Below, in pieces: positions 53,453-62,973 of a stretch of 64,000 bases of DNA. The stretch is from the NCBI RefSeq assembly GCF_902459565.1, contig NZ_CABPSN010000003.1:434001-498000 (forward strand). The letters run 5' to 3'. A program made the position numbers and the translations under genes. Origin of the DNA: Pandoraea aquatica (GTDB taxonomy: Bacteria; Pseudomonadota; Gammaproteobacteria; Burkholderiales; Burkholderiaceae). Below the pieces are notes generated by a model. The model was given only the letters and a program-made list of their open reading frames with translations. It was not told the origin of the DNA and made no database searches. Position 1 is the first letter of the stretch. Every line of letters starts with the position of its first letter.

Positions 53453-54481
53453 TCAGCTTCCCTGACGCGCTGCCATCTGCGGCACGAACAGATCGCTCCA
53501 CTTCGCCGGACGCGTCTTGATCGTGCCCGCGCGGCTCATGAACTCGACGTACTGCATCAGCCCGTTCGGCGTGGTCGTGAATTGCAGACCGGGGTCAGCC
53601 AGCATCTGCTCGATCTCCGCTTGCGGCAGGTTGATCTTGGACACGCGAAGGAACGTCTGCGCCGCGCCCACGTGATCCTTGGCGATGTACGCCGCAGCTT
53701 CTTCCTGTGCCGCCAGAATGGCCTGTACCAGCTTCGGATTCTGGACAGTGAACTGCTTCGGCGCGAACACGACGTCGATGGTGATGTTACCCAGCACGTC
53801 CGTCGAATTCAGCACGCGCTTGATGCGCGGATCCTTCAGTTCCTGATACGAGAACGGCGGCGAGGTGAAGTGCGCCGTGATCTCCGTCTTGCCCGAGAGC
53901 AAGGCGCTCACGGCTTCCGGATGACTCAGGCTGACCGTCTGCGGGTCGAGCTTCGCGTAGTTCTCGATACCGAACGTCTTGGCCACGGCCATTTGCAGCA
54001 ACACGGCAGACAGCGACGTCTTGATCCCCGGAATCGCGATCTTGTCCTTCGACGTGAAGTCCTTGAGCGACTTGATGTTCGGATTGTTCGTATTGAGCCA
54101 CAGCGGCCCGGTCGACAGCGCGGACAGACCGATCACCTCCGAGCGCGGAATGCCGTGCGCCTTCGACCAGAGCGTGACGAAACCCGGTGCGCCCGTGCCT
54201 GCGACATCGAGATTGCCCGCGAGCATCGCGTCGTTGATCACGTTGCCGCCGTCGAGAATGGTCCAGGTCGTCTTCACGTCGCCCAGCCCCAGCGCCTTCG
54301 CGTGTTTCTCCACGAGATGCTGATCGCGCATGACCATCAGCGGCAGATACAGAATGCCGTAACCATGCGACAGACGGACGGTGCTCGCTTCGGCGTGCGC
54401 CACGTTGCCGAGGGTGGATAGGGCGGTCGTCGCGGCGAGCGTGAGTGCGCTCGCCCAGCGGGCGAAATTGCGTCGGTTCAT
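53453..54481 (-). CDS. ABC transporter binding protein, nitrate/sulfonate/taurine class
   Basis: A 342-residue periplasmic protein of the NMT1/SsuA/TauA class. The N-terminus MNRRNFARWASALTLAATTA has paired arginines and a hydrophobic core, so it may use the Tat or the Sec path. The mature part has the class fold: VRLSHGYGILYLPLMV, DGGNVINDAMLAGNLDVAGTG and TSKDKIAIPG. GGAGA precedes ATG 54481 by 8 bases. It is the last gene of a three-gene operon. The ligand, perhaps a sulfonate or another organic anion, cannot be read. Confidence 0.9.
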   Translation of the reverse strand: MNRRNFARWASALTLAATTALSTLGNVAHAEASTVRLSHGYGILYLPLMVMRDQHLVEKHAKALGLGDVKTTWTILDGGNVINDAMLAGNLDVAGTGAPGFVTLWSKAHGIPRSEVIGLSALSTGPLWLNTNNPNIKSLKDFTSKDKIAIPGIKTSLSAVLLQMAVAKTFGIENYAKLDPQTVSLSHPEAVSALLSGKTEITAHFTSPPFSYQELKDPRIKRVLNSTDVLGNITIDVVFAPKQFTVQNPKLVQAILAAQEEAAAYIAKDHVGAAQTFLRVSKINLPQAEIEQMLADPGLQFTTTPNGLMQYVEFMSRAGTIKTRPAKWSDLFVPQMAARQGS

Positions 54482-54569
54482 GATGTTGTCTCCGTGTTGT
54501 TCGAATTATTCATGCCCATGAAAAAGGGCGTCAATCGGAGCAGGCCGAAAATCCGGTCCGCTCCGAGTG

Positions 54570-55478
54570 TCAGTGCTGCATACCCCAGCGATGCAACGTG
54601 CGCTTCTCGATACGGGCGAACAGCAGGTTCTCGACGGCCAGCCCGATCAGGATCACGAAGAACAGCCCGGCGAAGACGTTGGCCGTCTCCAGCGAGTTGC
54701 GGTTCTCGAAGATGTACCAGCCGAGGCCACCCGAGCCCGACGACACGCCGAACACGAGTTCGGCGGCGATCAGCGTGCGCCATGCGAACGCCCAGCCCAC
54801 TTTCAGGCCCGTGAGAATGCTCGGGAATGCCGCCGGGATCAGCACGTGCTGCACCAGCGCGAAGCGCTTCAGACCGTAGTTCTGGCCCACCATGCGCAGC
54901 GTTTTCGACACGCCCCGGAACCCACTGTGCGTGTTGAGCGCCACGGCCCACAGCACCGAGTGCACGAGCACGAAGATCACGCTGCCATTGCCGAGTCCGA
55001 ACCAGATCAGCGCCAGCGGCAGCAAGGCGATGGCGGGTAGCGGGTTGAACATCGCGGTGAGCGTTTCCAGCAGATCGTTACCGATCTTCGAGCTGATGGC
55101 GACGGTGGTGAGCACGGCAGCGAGTGCGATCCCGATGCCGTAGCCGATCAGCAGCGTCTTGAGCGAGACGACGGCGCGCAGCAGCAACACGCCGCTCGTC
55201 AAACCGCTCGCGAACGCGGCGACCGTGTCGGTGAAGCTCGGGAACAGCAGGGCGTTGTCGAGCCAGCGTCCGTAGATTTCCCAGATGATGGCGAGCACGC
55301 ACAGAATCACGGTCTTGCGCAGCCAGCTCAGGCGATAGAGCGTCTCGAAGGTGGAGAGCGGTCGCTGGATCGACGACAGTTCGGCCTGTACGGGTTCGAG
55401 CACGAACTCCGGACGATAGACGGGTTCGATCGGGGTAGGGGATGCCGACGTGGCGGATTGCGAAGGGATAGCATTCAT
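54570..55478 (-). CDS. ABC transporter permease, nitrate/sulfonate/taurine class
   Basis: A 302-residue SsuC/TauC-like permease with six helices after a 60-residue polar N-terminus. The EAA loop is split around GFRGVSKTLRMVGQNYGLKR and HVLIPAAFPSILTGLKVG, followed by AWRTLIAAELVFGVSSGSGGLGW, a class hallmark. ATG 55478 is chosen because GAGGA lies 8 bases upstream; ATG 55487 overlaps that site. It follows the ATPase gene by 11 bases. Confidence 0.9.
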   Translation of the reverse strand: MNAIPSQSATSASPTPIEPVYRPEFVLEPVQAELSSIQRPLSTFETLYRLSWLRKTVILCVLAIIWEIYGRWLDNALLFPSFTDTVAAFASGLTSGVLLLRAVVSLKTLLIGYGIGIALAAVLTTVAISSKIGNDLLETLTAMFNPLPAIALLPLALIWFGLGNGSVIFVLVHSVLWAVALNTHSGFRGVSKTLRMVGQNYGLKRFALVQHVLIPAAFPSILTGLKVGWAFAWRTLIAAELVFGVSSGSGGLGWYIFENRNSLETANVFAGLFFVILIGLAVENLLFARIEKRTLHRWGMQH

Positions 55479-55489
55479 GGCCGTCATCC

Positions 55490-56290
55490 TCAATGGGTCG
55501 CGAACAGCAGTTGATCGATGCGGGTCTCAAGCTCGCTCTGGTGCGCCGTGCCGAGTTGTTCGGGCGCAATGCTGTTGAGTTCTGCCTTGACCTGACCCGG
55601 ATGCGGCGAGAGCAGCAAAATGCGCGTGCCGATGCGAATCGCTTCGTCGATGCCGTGCGTGACGAACAGCACGGTGAAGCGCGTGTCATCCCACAGGCGC
55701 AGCAGTTCGTCCTGCATCTTGCGACGGGTGAGGGCGTCGAGGGCGGCGAACGGCTCGTCCATGAGCAGGACGTCCGGCTCCATTGCCATGCCGCGCGCGA
55801 TGGACACACGCTGCTTCATGCCGCCGGAGAGCGTGTGCGGATAGCTGTCGATAAACTTCGCCAGACCGACTTTCTCGATGTAGTGCGCAGCGCGCTCGGC
55901 GGCGTCACGTCCTTTGAGACGGCCGCTGGCCGTGAGCGCAAACTCCACGTTCTGGCGCACGGTCTTCCACGGCAGCAACTGATCGAACTCCTGAAAGACC
56001 ATCATGCGGTCCGGGCCGGGTTCGGTGATCGTGCGCCCCTTGAGGCGGATTTCGCCATGGACCGGCGGCAGGTAACCGCCGATGGCCTTGAGCAACGTCG
56101 ATTTACCGCAGCCGGACGGGCCGAGCAGCACGAAGCGGTCGCCCGGGTACACGTTGAAGCTCACTTGCTGAGCGGCGGTGACGAGATAGTCGTCGGTCTT
56201 GTACTGAAGGGTGACGCCGTCGATTTCGAGCAATGGCGGCACTGCGGGCGAAGTCGTTCCCGCAGCGCCCGCATGGGGGGCGTTGTGCAT
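55490..56290 (-). CDS. ABC transporter ATPase, nitrate/sulfonate/taurine class
   Basis: A 266-residue SsuB/TauB-like ATPase. Walker A is GPSGCGKST, the Q-loop region is MMVFQEFDQLLPWKTVRQNV, the signature is LSGGMKQRVSIARGMA and Walker B is VLLMDEPFAALDALTR; the switch His is in LFVTHGIDEAIRIG. ATG 56290 follows AGGAGACACGCA, so longer frames are not used. It is the first gene of the operon and is divergent from a two-component system. Confidence 0.94.
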   Translation of the reverse strand: MHNAPHAGAAGTTSPAVPPLLEIDGVTLQYKTDDYLVTAAQQVSFNVYPGDRFVLLGPSGCGKSTLLKAIGGYLPPVHGEIRLKGRTITEPGPDRMMVFQEFDQLLPWKTVRQNVEFALTASGRLKGRDAAERAAHYIEKVGLAKFIDSYPHTLSGGMKQRVSIARGMAMEPDVLLMDEPFAALDALTRRKMQDELLRLWDDTRFTVLFVTHGIDEAIRIGTRILLLSPHPGQVKAELNSIAPEQLGTAHQSELETRIDQLLFATH

Positions 56291-56344
56291 TGCGTGTCTC
56301 CTGAAGAATGCGATAGTGCTTTTTTGTAGTCGGCTCGATACTAA

Positions 56345-56366
56345 GTAGCGAAGCTGTAGCGAACCT
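56345..56366. promoter_or_regulatory. Direct repeats between ABC operon and two-component system
   Basis: GTAGCGAAGCT and GTAGCGAACCT stand in tandem with 11-base spacing, the periodicity used by OmpR/PhoB-type regulators. On the minus strand TAGTAT (56338-56343 region) follows directly and could be the -10 of the ABC operon. Confidence 0.45.
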
Positions 56367-56484
56367 GACATTGCGCCGTGCCACGGCCCGAATTCAGGGG
56401 AAACACTGAGGTCGCCCACCGGGATTTCCGAGACAATCGCGCTCAGAAGACAAAAGCCTCAAGAAGGAAGGAGACGAGAAGACC

Positions 56485-57147
56485 ATGCGCATCATGCTGG
56501 TGGAAGACACCGCCGATGTCGCCGAAGCGATCGCCACGCAATTGCGCCGGCTCGGCCACGCGCTCGATTGCGAGACGGACGGGGCGGTTGCCGCCGGCCG
56601 CATCGGCGACGATTACGACCTGCTGATCCTCGACGTCATGCTGCCGCACGTCGACGGATTCGAATTGCTCAAGCGGGTGCGCGAGCGCGGTTTGTCCACG
56701 CGCGTGCTGATGCTGACCGCATGTGCCGAAATCGAAGAGCGCGTGCGTGCGCTCGATCTCGGTGCCGACGATTACCTCACCAAGCCCTTCGATTTTCGCG
56801 AGCTGGAAGCGCGTGTGCGCGCGTTGATGCGTCGTACCGGGCAGGACGCAACCAATCGCCTGACCTGCGCCAATCTCACGCTCGATCGCAAGAGTCGTGG
56901 CGTCGAAGTAGACGGCCAGCCCATCGAACTCACACGTCGTGAAGTCACGCTGCTGGAAATCCTTGCCGGACGACCGGGGCGTATTTTCGGCAAGGACGAA
57001 TTGATGGACCGTCTGTATGGCGACGAGCCCGCGCCGAACGCGAACGCCATCGAGCAATACGTCGCCCGTTTGCGCAAGAAGCTGGCGAGCGCGCAATTCC
57101 AGATTCGCACATTGCGCGGGCTGGGCTACCAACTCGTGCTGTCATGA
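56485..57147 (+). CDS. OmpR-family response regulator (QseB/TctD-like)
   Basis: A 220-residue regulator. The receiver domain (1-115) has the acidic pair in MLVEDTADV, the phosphorylated Asp in LLILDVMLPHVDG (about 51) and the Lys in DDYLTKPFDF. The winged helix follows (about 125-218; LTRREVTLLEILAGRPGRIF, VARLRKKL and TLRGLGYQL). Its TGA overlaps the ATG of the kinase gene in ATGA (57144-57147). The divergent ABC operon is its likeliest target. Confidence 0.94.
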   Translation: MRIMLVEDTADVAEAIATQLRRLGHALDCETDGAVAAGRIGDDYDLLILDVMLPHVDGFELLKRVRERGLSTRVLMLTACAEIEERVRALDLGADDYLTKPFDFRELEARVRALMRRTGQDATNRLTCANLTLDRKSRGVEVDGQPIELTRREVTLLEILAGRPGRIFGKDELMDRLYGDEPAPNANAIEQYVARLRKKLASAQFQIRTLRGLGYQLVLS

Positions 57148-58511
57148 TCGTTCCCGGCCGGTCTCTTTATCTGCGCCTTGTCATCCGCATGGGCGCGGTG
57201 CTGGCGTTCGCCGTCGTCGCGGTGCTGCTGGGCATCTGGTTCTCGACGCGCTCCGCCGTCGACCGGGCCTACGACCGCTGGTTGCTCGGCAGTGCTTTGC
57301 AGGTCGCGGAGAACACCTGGTACCAGAACGGCGAAGTGAACGTCGATGTGCCGCTTGCGGCCTTTTCCGCGCTCGCCCCCGGCGATCAGATCTTCTACAC
57401 CGTGCTCGACCCGAACGGCCGCTCTGTGGCGGGCGATTCCGAATTCCGTCCGCCGATTCCGTGGGACAAGCTGGCCGACGGTCCCATCGTGGTCGACGGC
57501 ACGTATCAGGAAATGCCGATTCGCATTGCCATCGTGGGACGGCGCATGCCCGTGACGTCACCCCATCCGTGGGCGGTGGTCGCGCTCGCGCACACGCAGA
57601 ATGCGCGCGAACGCTTCACGCGCGGGCTGGCCGACAACACGTTGCTCATCACGATTGCGACCGGCGTGCTGACGATGCTCGCCGCGTTGTGGACGCTGCG
57701 TCAGGCGCTCGCACCGCTCAAGCAAATCGAAGGGGCGATACGCGTGCGCGATCCGAACGACCTCGCACCACTCGCCGTGACGGTGCCTGCGGAGACGCTG
57801 GCGCTCGTCGGCGCGATCAACGACTTCATGCAGCGGCTGGCGACGTCGCGTGCGTTGATGCGACGCGTGATCGGCGACGCTGCGCATCAACTGCGAACAC
57901 CGGTGACTGCGCTCACGGCGCAAGCGGAAATGTTGACGCAGACGCAGGATGAGACTGCGCGTCAGACGCACATCGCACGCATTCAGAAGCAGGCGCGCGG
58001 GCTAGGAGGACTCATCCATCAACTGATTAATCACGCGATGGTGCAGCATCGGGCGGAGAGCGTTGCACCGACCCCTGTCGATCTGAATGAGCTTTTGCAG
58101 ACGGGGATGCGCGAGACGCTGTCGTACGCCACACGCGATATCGACGTGGCACTGAATGCGCCGGACGAGCCGTGCATGATCGTCGGCGACGAGTTGAGCT
58201 TGCGCGAAGCGATCAAGAACGTGCTGGTCAATGCAGTGGCTTACGGTGCACCGCATCGTCTTCATGTGGACGTGACACGTGTCGGCGATCAGTGGCGCTT
58301 GCGATTCTTCGACGACGGGGCGGGCATCCCCGAGCAGGAATGGCAACGCGTACGTACCCCGTTCTCCTCGCGCGCCGACGGACGCGAAGGCGCGAGCCTC
58401 GGGCTAGCGATGGTCTCGGAGGTCGTGCATGCCCACGGCGGGCACATGAGCTTCGAACGTGTGGAGGGTGAAGGCTTTGCTGTTGTGCTGACCTTGCCGG
58501 TCGCAGCATAA
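57144..58511 (+). CDS. Sensor histidine kinase (TctE/QseC-like)
   Basis: A 455-residue inner-membrane kinase. Helix 1 is about 12-32, a periplasmic sensor of about 130 residues follows, and helix 2 is about 163-183. The H-box is DAAHQLRTPVTAL (His about 248), the N-box EAIKNVLVNAVAYG and the G1 box FDDGAGIP; a second G-rich stretch is GASLGLAMVSEVV. It forms a two-component system with the regulator gene that it overlaps by 4 bases. The sensed signal is unknown; TctE relatives sense carboxylates. Confidence 0.93.
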   Translation: MIVPGRSLYLRLVIRMGAVLAFAVVAVLLGIWFSTRSAVDRAYDRWLLGSALQVAENTWYQNGEVNVDVPLAAFSALAPGDQIFYTVLDPNGRSVAGDSEFRPPIPWDKLADGPIVVDGTYQEMPIRIAIVGRRMPVTSPHPWAVVALAHTQNARERFTRGLADNTLLITIATGVLTMLAALWTLRQALAPLKQIEGAIRVRDPNDLAPLAVTVPAETLALVGAINDFMQRLATSRALMRRVIGDAAHQLRTPVTALTAQAEMLTQTQDETARQTHIARIQKQARGLGGLIHQLINHAMVQHRAESVAPTPVDLNELLQTGMRETLSYATRDIDVALNAPDEPCMIVGDELSLREAIKNVLVNAVAYGAPHRLHVDVTRVGDQWRLRFFDDGAGIPEQEWQRVRTPFSSRADGREGASLGLAMVSEVVHAHGGHMSFERVEGEGFAVVLTLPVAA

Positions 58512-58542
58512 AAAAAGCGGCTCATCGCTGAGCCGCTTTTTC
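58511..58542. terminator. Bidirectional terminator between histidine kinase and panB
   Basis: A run, AGCGGCTCA-TCGC-TGAGCCGCT and T5: a 9-bp stem flanked by A and T runs that serves both convergent genes. Confidence 0.9.
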
Positions 58543-58573
58543 TCGTCCTCGCGGACGTTGCCTGCGTCCGATC

Positions 58574-59392
58574 TCAGAAGCTATGTTCCAACGTCGGGAA
58601 CGTGCTGTGCTTCACGGCTTGCACGTAAGCTTCGATCGCTGCCGCGATGCTCGGCTGGCCGTCCATGAAGTTCTTCGAGAACTTCGGCGACTTGCCGGGG
58701 AACACGCCGAGCATGTCCTGAAGCACGAGCACCTGACCGTCGCAGTCGACACCGGCTCCAATGCCGATGGTGGGCATCGTCGGTACTTCCGGCGTTACGC
58801 GCGAGGCAAGCGCTGCGGGAATCGCTTCGAGCACGACGAGTTGAGCGCCGGCCGCTTGCAACGCGCGTGCGTCTTCAAGCAATTGCACCTGCGCCGCGTC
58901 TTCGCGACCTTGCACCTTGAAGCCGCCGAACGCGTGCACCGACTGCGGCGTCAGGCCCAGGTGGGCGCACACCGGAATGCTGCGCTCGACCAGAAAACGC
59001 ACCGTCTCCGCGAGCCACGCACCGCCTTCGATCTTCACCATCTGCGCGCCCGCTTGCATGACGGCGACGGCGCTCTGATACGCCTGCTCCTTCGTACCGA
59101 ACGTGCCGAAGGGCAGATCGGCCAGCACGAGCGCCTTCTCGACGCTACGCGCCACACATTCCGTGTGATAGCAGATGTCGCGCAGCGTGACGGGCAGCGT
59201 CGTGCGCTGGCCCTGAATCACGTTGCCCAGCGAGTCGCCGATCAGAATGGCGTCCACGCCCACGCGGTCCAGCAGCGCGGCGAAGCTTGCGTCATAAGCG
59301 GTGAGCATGGCGATCTTCTCGCCACGTGCGCGCATCTGGGCAAGTCCGGGAACGGTCACGGCCTTGCGGTTGGATTCTTGCAGATAACTCAT
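58574..59392 (-). CDS. panB: 3-methyl-2-oxobutanoate hydroxymethyltransferase
   Basis: A 272-residue enzyme that makes ketopantoate, the first step of pantothenate and coenzyme A synthesis. The TIM-barrel motifs are clear: [75 protein letters not shown] and [17 protein letters not shown]. The gene for the next enzymes (panC, panD) is not in the window. It is last in the run of minus-strand genes from hda. Confidence 0.96.
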   Translation of the reverse strand: MSYLQESNRKAVTVPGLAQMRARGEKIAMLTAYDASFAALLDRVGVDAILIGDSLGNVIQGQRTTLPVTLRDICYHTECVARSVEKALVLADLPFGTFGTKEQAYQSAVAVMQAGAQMVKIEGGAWLAETVRFLVERSIPVCAHLGLTPQSVHAFGGFKVQGREDAAQVQLLEDARALQAAGAQLVVLEAIPAALASRVTPEVPTMPTIGIGAGVDCDGQVLVLQDMLGVFPGKSPKFSKNFMDGQPSIAAAIEAYVQAVKHSTFPTLEHSF

Positions 59393-59477
59393 GTCAGCCT
59401 CGGTTCAGGAGGGTTCGCGGGCAGCACCGATGCGACAGGTGCGCCATGGAGGCAGCGGCAGGCGGGAGGGTCCGCCG

Positions 59478-60134
59478 TCAGAGGCGAGCGCCCTTGACGA
59501 AGACTTCCTTGCGCCCGCGCATCTGATCGATACGTTCGACCAGCAGGGCGAAGTCGCTGTCGTCGTGCGCCGGGTCGAATTGTTCTGTGTCGACTGTCAA
59601 CACCGGCGCAGCGGCGTAATGATAGAAGAATTCGCCGTAGATGTCGCACAGCGCGCGCAGATAGGTGTCCGGAATCTGCTGTTCCATCGGAATCGCACGC
59701 TTCTGAATGCGCGAGAACAGCGTTTCAGGACTGGCTTGCAGATGGATCACGAGGTCCGGTGCACGGTGCGGATGCTCGATGTGCGCAACGAGCTTGCGGT
59801 ACAGCTCCAGCTCGTCGGCAGACAGCGTGAGACGCGCGAACAGGCCGTCCTTCTCCGGCAGGAAGTCGGTGAAGATCGGCTTGCCGTCGATCTCGCGACG
59901 TGCAATCTCCGTCGCTTCATCCACACGTTGCAGACAGAACGACAACTGCGCGGGCAACGCATAACGCGCGCTGTCGCGATAGAAACGTTCGAGAAAGGGG
60001 TTGAGCGCCGGTTGTTCGAGCATCAGGTCCGCACCGGCTGCGTCGGCCAGACGCTGCGCGAGCGACGTCTTGCCAACCCCGATCGGACCTTCGACGGCGA
60101 GATAGCGAAATCGCCCGAGCACCGGCGATCTCAT
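59478..60134 (-). CDS. Deoxynucleoside kinase (dGK/dAK family)
   Basis: A 218-residue kinase. The P-loop is VEGPIGVGKTSLAQRL (about 15); LMLEQPALNPFLERFYRD and the LID-like ETLFSRIQKRAIPMEQQIPDTYL follow, as in the deoxyguanosine/deoxyadenosine kinase family that salvages deoxynucleosides. ATG 60134 overlaps the folK stop in ATGA (60131-60134), so the two are coupled. The folK-kinase-panB order is common in Burkholderia. Substrate choice is uncertain. Confidence 0.9.
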   Translation of the reverse strand: MRSPVLGRFRYLAVEGPIGVGKTSLAQRLADAAGADLMLEQPALNPFLERFYRDSARYALPAQLSFCLQRVDEATEIARREIDGKPIFTDFLPEKDGLFARLTLSADELELYRKLVAHIEHPHRAPDLVIHLQASPETLFSRIQKRAIPMEQQIPDTYLRALCDIYGEFFYHYAAAPVLTVDTEQFDPAHDDSDFALLVERIDQMRGRKEVFVKGARL

Positions 60135-60643
60135 GATGTGCAAACCCGCTTGGTCGGGCAGCAGCCTTGGGCCACGCGTTCGATGCGCTGATCGGCAACG
60201 TCGGGCAACAGGGCGCTCACGCGTCCCACGCCGGGAATGTCGAGTTCGGGGGCGATATCCGCGAGCGGATGCAACACAAAGGCACGCAACGCGAGACGCG
60301 GGTGCGGCACGATCAGATCGGGCTCAGTAATGCGTTCGTCGCCGTAGACCAGCAGATCGAGATCGAGCGTGCGCGGCGCGTTTTTGTACGGCCGCTCACG
60401 TCCAAAATGCAACTCGATCTTCAGGCACAGGGCGAGGAGCTGGCGGGCGCTCAGACTCGTCTCGACGGCGACAGCGCAGTTGAGATAGTCGTCGCCGCTC
60501 GACTCGATGGGGGCGGTGCGATACAGGTCGGATTTGCCGATGATCGTGACGCCGATCTGCTGCGCCAGGCAGACGATGGCGTCCTTAATCGCTTGGCGGG
60601 CGTCGCCGAGATTCGCGCCGAGCCCGATATAGGCAACAGTCAT
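60131..60643 (-). CDS. folK: 2-amino-4-hydroxy-6-hydroxymethyldihydropteridine diphosphokinase
   Basis: A 170-residue enzyme of folate synthesis that pyrophosphorylates the pterin. The N-terminal AYIGLGANLGD and the signature RPYKNAPRTLDLDLLVYGD are both present, followed by VPHPRLALRAFVLHPLADIAP. Its ATG overlaps the pcnB stop by one base (60643) and its stop overlaps the kinase gene. Confidence 0.95.
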   Translation of the reverse strand: MTVAYIGLGANLGDARQAIKDAIVCLAQQIGVTIIGKSDLYRTAPIESSGDDYLNCAVAVETSLSARQLLALCLKIELHFGRERPYKNAPRTLDLDLLVYGDERITEPDLIVPHPRLALRAFVLHPLADIAPELDIPGVGRVSALLPDVADQRIERVAQGCCPTKRVCTS

Positions 60644-62154
60644 TAAGCACCTTCGGAACCATGCTGTCGCGATGATACCCGCTTGCCATGATTCTCGCTG
60701 GTAGCGTTCTCACTACCGCCACCCCCTTCGCCGCCTTCACCGCCACGTCCGCCCGAGGGCTTGCGACGACGACGGCGACGCTTCGCGGCCGGTGTCGAAC
60801 CCGAGGAACCGCTACCTTGCGACAGCAGTTCGTCACGCTTGACCGAGTCGCCTTCGAGGAAGTCCGTCCACCATTGACCCGCTTCGGCCGGGACTTCACC
60901 CGACTCGCAACGCAGCAACAGAAAGTCGTAACCGGCACGCAGGCGCGGATGTTCGAGCAGACGCAACGGCGTACGGCCAACGCGCTTGTCCAGACGCACC
61001 TGCAAGCCCCAGATTTCCTTCATGTCGGCGACGAAACGGCGCTGGATAGCCAGCTTGCCGGTTTGCGCGTCGAGCACGTCGTCCATGGCGAGATGCAGCG
61101 CCGGAATCGGATACTCTCCGGCGCTTTGATAGGCCTGCCACTTCTCAAGCACCAGATGCCACAGCAGCGCCGCGAACAGGAAGCCCGGCGACACCGGCTT
61201 GCCTGCACGAATGCGTGCATCGGTATTGGCGAGCGCGAGCGTGACGAACTTCTCGCCGAGCGGCTGTTCGAGTACCACGTCGAGCAACGGCAGCAGACCG
61301 TGATGCAGGCCCTGCGAGCGCAGTTGCTGCACACACGCCCACGCGTGACCCGAGAGCAGCAGCTTGAGCATTTCGTCGAACAGACGCGCCGCAGGCACGT
61401 TGTCGATCAGCGGCGCGAGGTGCGGAATCGGTTCGGCGGTGGCTGCGTCGATCTTGAAACCGAGCTTGGCCGCGAAGCGCACCACGCGCAGCATACGCAC
61501 CGGGTCTTCGCGATAACGCGTGGCCGGATCGCCGATCATGCGCAGTACGCGCTTCTGAATGTCTTCGAAACCGCGGTGATAGTCGTGCACCGTCTGCGTC
61601 GCCGGGTCGTAGTACATGGCGTTGACGGTGAAATCGCGCCGGGCGGCGTCTTCGTCCTGCTCGCCCCACACGTTGTCACGCAGCACGCGACCCGATTCGT
61701 CGGTGACGTGCGTCTTGCGGTCGAGTTCGCCTTTTTTCGGACGACGCGCACCGATCTGCTCGCTATCCACCGCCTCGACCAACGCCCGGAACGTAGAGGT
61801 CTCGATGATCTCCTGTCCGAATTGCACGTGAACGATCTGGAAGCGGCGGCCGATGATGCGCGCGCGGCGGAACAGGCGCTGGACCTGTTCGGGCGTGGCG
61901 CTCGTGGCGACGTCGAAGTCCTTGGGGGCGATGCCGAGCAGCAGATCGCGCACCGCGCCGCCGACGACAAAGGCCTTGAATCCGGCTTGTTGCAGTGTGT
62001 CGGTCACGCGCACGGCGTTCTTCGACAGCAGGGTCGGATCGATGCCGTGCACGGAGACGGGAATGACGACCGGCGTGCCGGGCGGCAGACTATTTGCGCC
62101 GCCTTCGGTCTGGCCGTCTTTACCGAGCAGCTTCTTGATGAATTTGCGGATCAC
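60643..62154 (-). CDS. pcnB: Poly(A) polymerase I
   Basis: A 503-residue nucleotidyltransferase that adds poly(A) to RNA and so promotes decay. The catalytic motif is FVVGGAVRDLLLGIAPKDFDV (about 60-80), then the RRxxF-like IGRRFQIVHV and RRDFTVNAMYYDP, and an RNA-binding domain. The last 60 residues are basic and low complexity (RRRRRRKPSGG, then Gly/Glu-rich). A GTG start at 62154 overlaps the TGA of the HAD gene. Confidence 0.94.
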   Translation of the reverse strand: MIRKFIKKLLGKDGQTEGGANSLPPGTPVVIPVSVHGIDPTLLSKNAVRVTDTLQQAGFKAFVVGGAVRDLLLGIAPKDFDVATSATPEQVQRLFRRARIIGRRFQIVHVQFGQEIIETSTFRALVEAVDSEQIGARRPKKGELDRKTHVTDESGRVLRDNVWGEQDEDAARRDFTVNAMYYDPATQTVHDYHRGFEDIQKRVLRMIGDPATRYREDPVRMLRVVRFAAKLGFKIDAATAEPIPHLAPLIDNVPAARLFDEMLKLLLSGHAWACVQQLRSQGLHHGLLPLLDVVLEQPLGEKFVTLALANTDARIRAGKPVSPGFLFAALLWHLVLEKWQAYQSAGEYPIPALHLAMDDVLDAQTGKLAIQRRFVADMKEIWGLQVRLDKRVGRTPLRLLEHPRLRAGYDFLLLRCESGEVPAEAGQWWTDFLEGDSVKRDELLSQGSGSSGSTPAAKRRRRRRKPSGGRGGEGGEGGGGSENATSENHGKRVSSRQHGSEGA

Positions 62155-62831
62155 TGGAACAACTCGAGAATGGGCCAGCGACGCGCCAGTGCGATTTCGC
62201 GCAGCGCCTCATCGGGGTTCGTTGCCACCGGATGGTTCACCTTCTCCATCAGGGGGACGTCGTTGGCGGAATCGCTATAGAAAAAGGCGTGGTTGAAGTC
62301 GCCCCAGGTCTTGCCGAGGCTGGCGAGCCACGCTTCGGTGCGGGTGATCTTGCCTTCGCGGAAGCTCGGCGTGCCCACGTACTCGCCGGTGTAACGCGCG
62401 TTCGGGTCATCGCAGACGGTCGCCGGTTCGGTACCGATCAGGTGGTCGACACCGAAAGCCTTGGCGATGGGACGGGTGACGAACGTGTTCGTCGCCGTCA
62501 CGATGGCGCACAGGTCGCCCGCCTTGCGGTGCATGTCGAGCAGTTCGAGCGCTTCGGGACGCACATGCGGCAGGATCGACTCTTCCATGTATTGCGCATG
62601 CCAGGCGTCGAGCTGGTCACGCGGATAGCGTGCGAGCGGCGCGAGGCAGAAACGCAGATAGGCCGGCATGTCGAGCCGGCCTGCACGGTAGTCTTGATAG
62701 AAGGCCTCGTTGGCCTGCGCGTACGAGTCGCGCTCGACCGCGCCCTGGCGCACGAGGAAACGGCCCCATTCCTTGTCGCTGTCGGTCGGCAGCAGGGTGT
62801 GATCGAGATCGAAGAGAGCTAAATTGGTCAT
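62151..62831 (-). CDS. HAD-superfamily phosphatase, SerB-like (IB)
   Basis: A 226-residue HAD hydrolase of subfamily IB. Motif I is LALFDLDHTLLPTDSD (Asp nucleophile), motif II is IVTATNTFVTRP, and motif III/IV includes GKITRTEAWL and FYSDSANDVPLM. Relatives dephosphorylate phosphoserine or histidinol phosphate; the substrate here is unknown. Its stop overlaps the pcnB start in GTGA, and hda lies 142 bases upstream. Confidence 0.92.
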   Translation of the reverse strand: MTNLALFDLDHTLLPTDSDKEWGRFLVRQGAVERDSYAQANEAFYQDYRAGRLDMPAYLRFCLAPLARYPRDQLDAWHAQYMEESILPHVRPEALELLDMHRKAGDLCAIVTATNTFVTRPIAKAFGVDHLIGTEPATVCDDPNARYTGEYVGTPSFREGKITRTEAWLASLGKTWGDFNHAFFYSDSANDVPLMEKVNHPVATNPDEALREIALARRWPILELFQ

Positions 62832-62973
62832 TGCGCGAATTTTACCTGAAGCGAAGGGCCGTCTAATGTCGTTCGGTGATTGAGGGGGCTGGCACCTGCG
62901 TGGAACGCGTGTCGAATGTTACCGAGAGGTACCTCATGTGATGTATCCGGTGATGTGTCCGATCGGCCACCGC

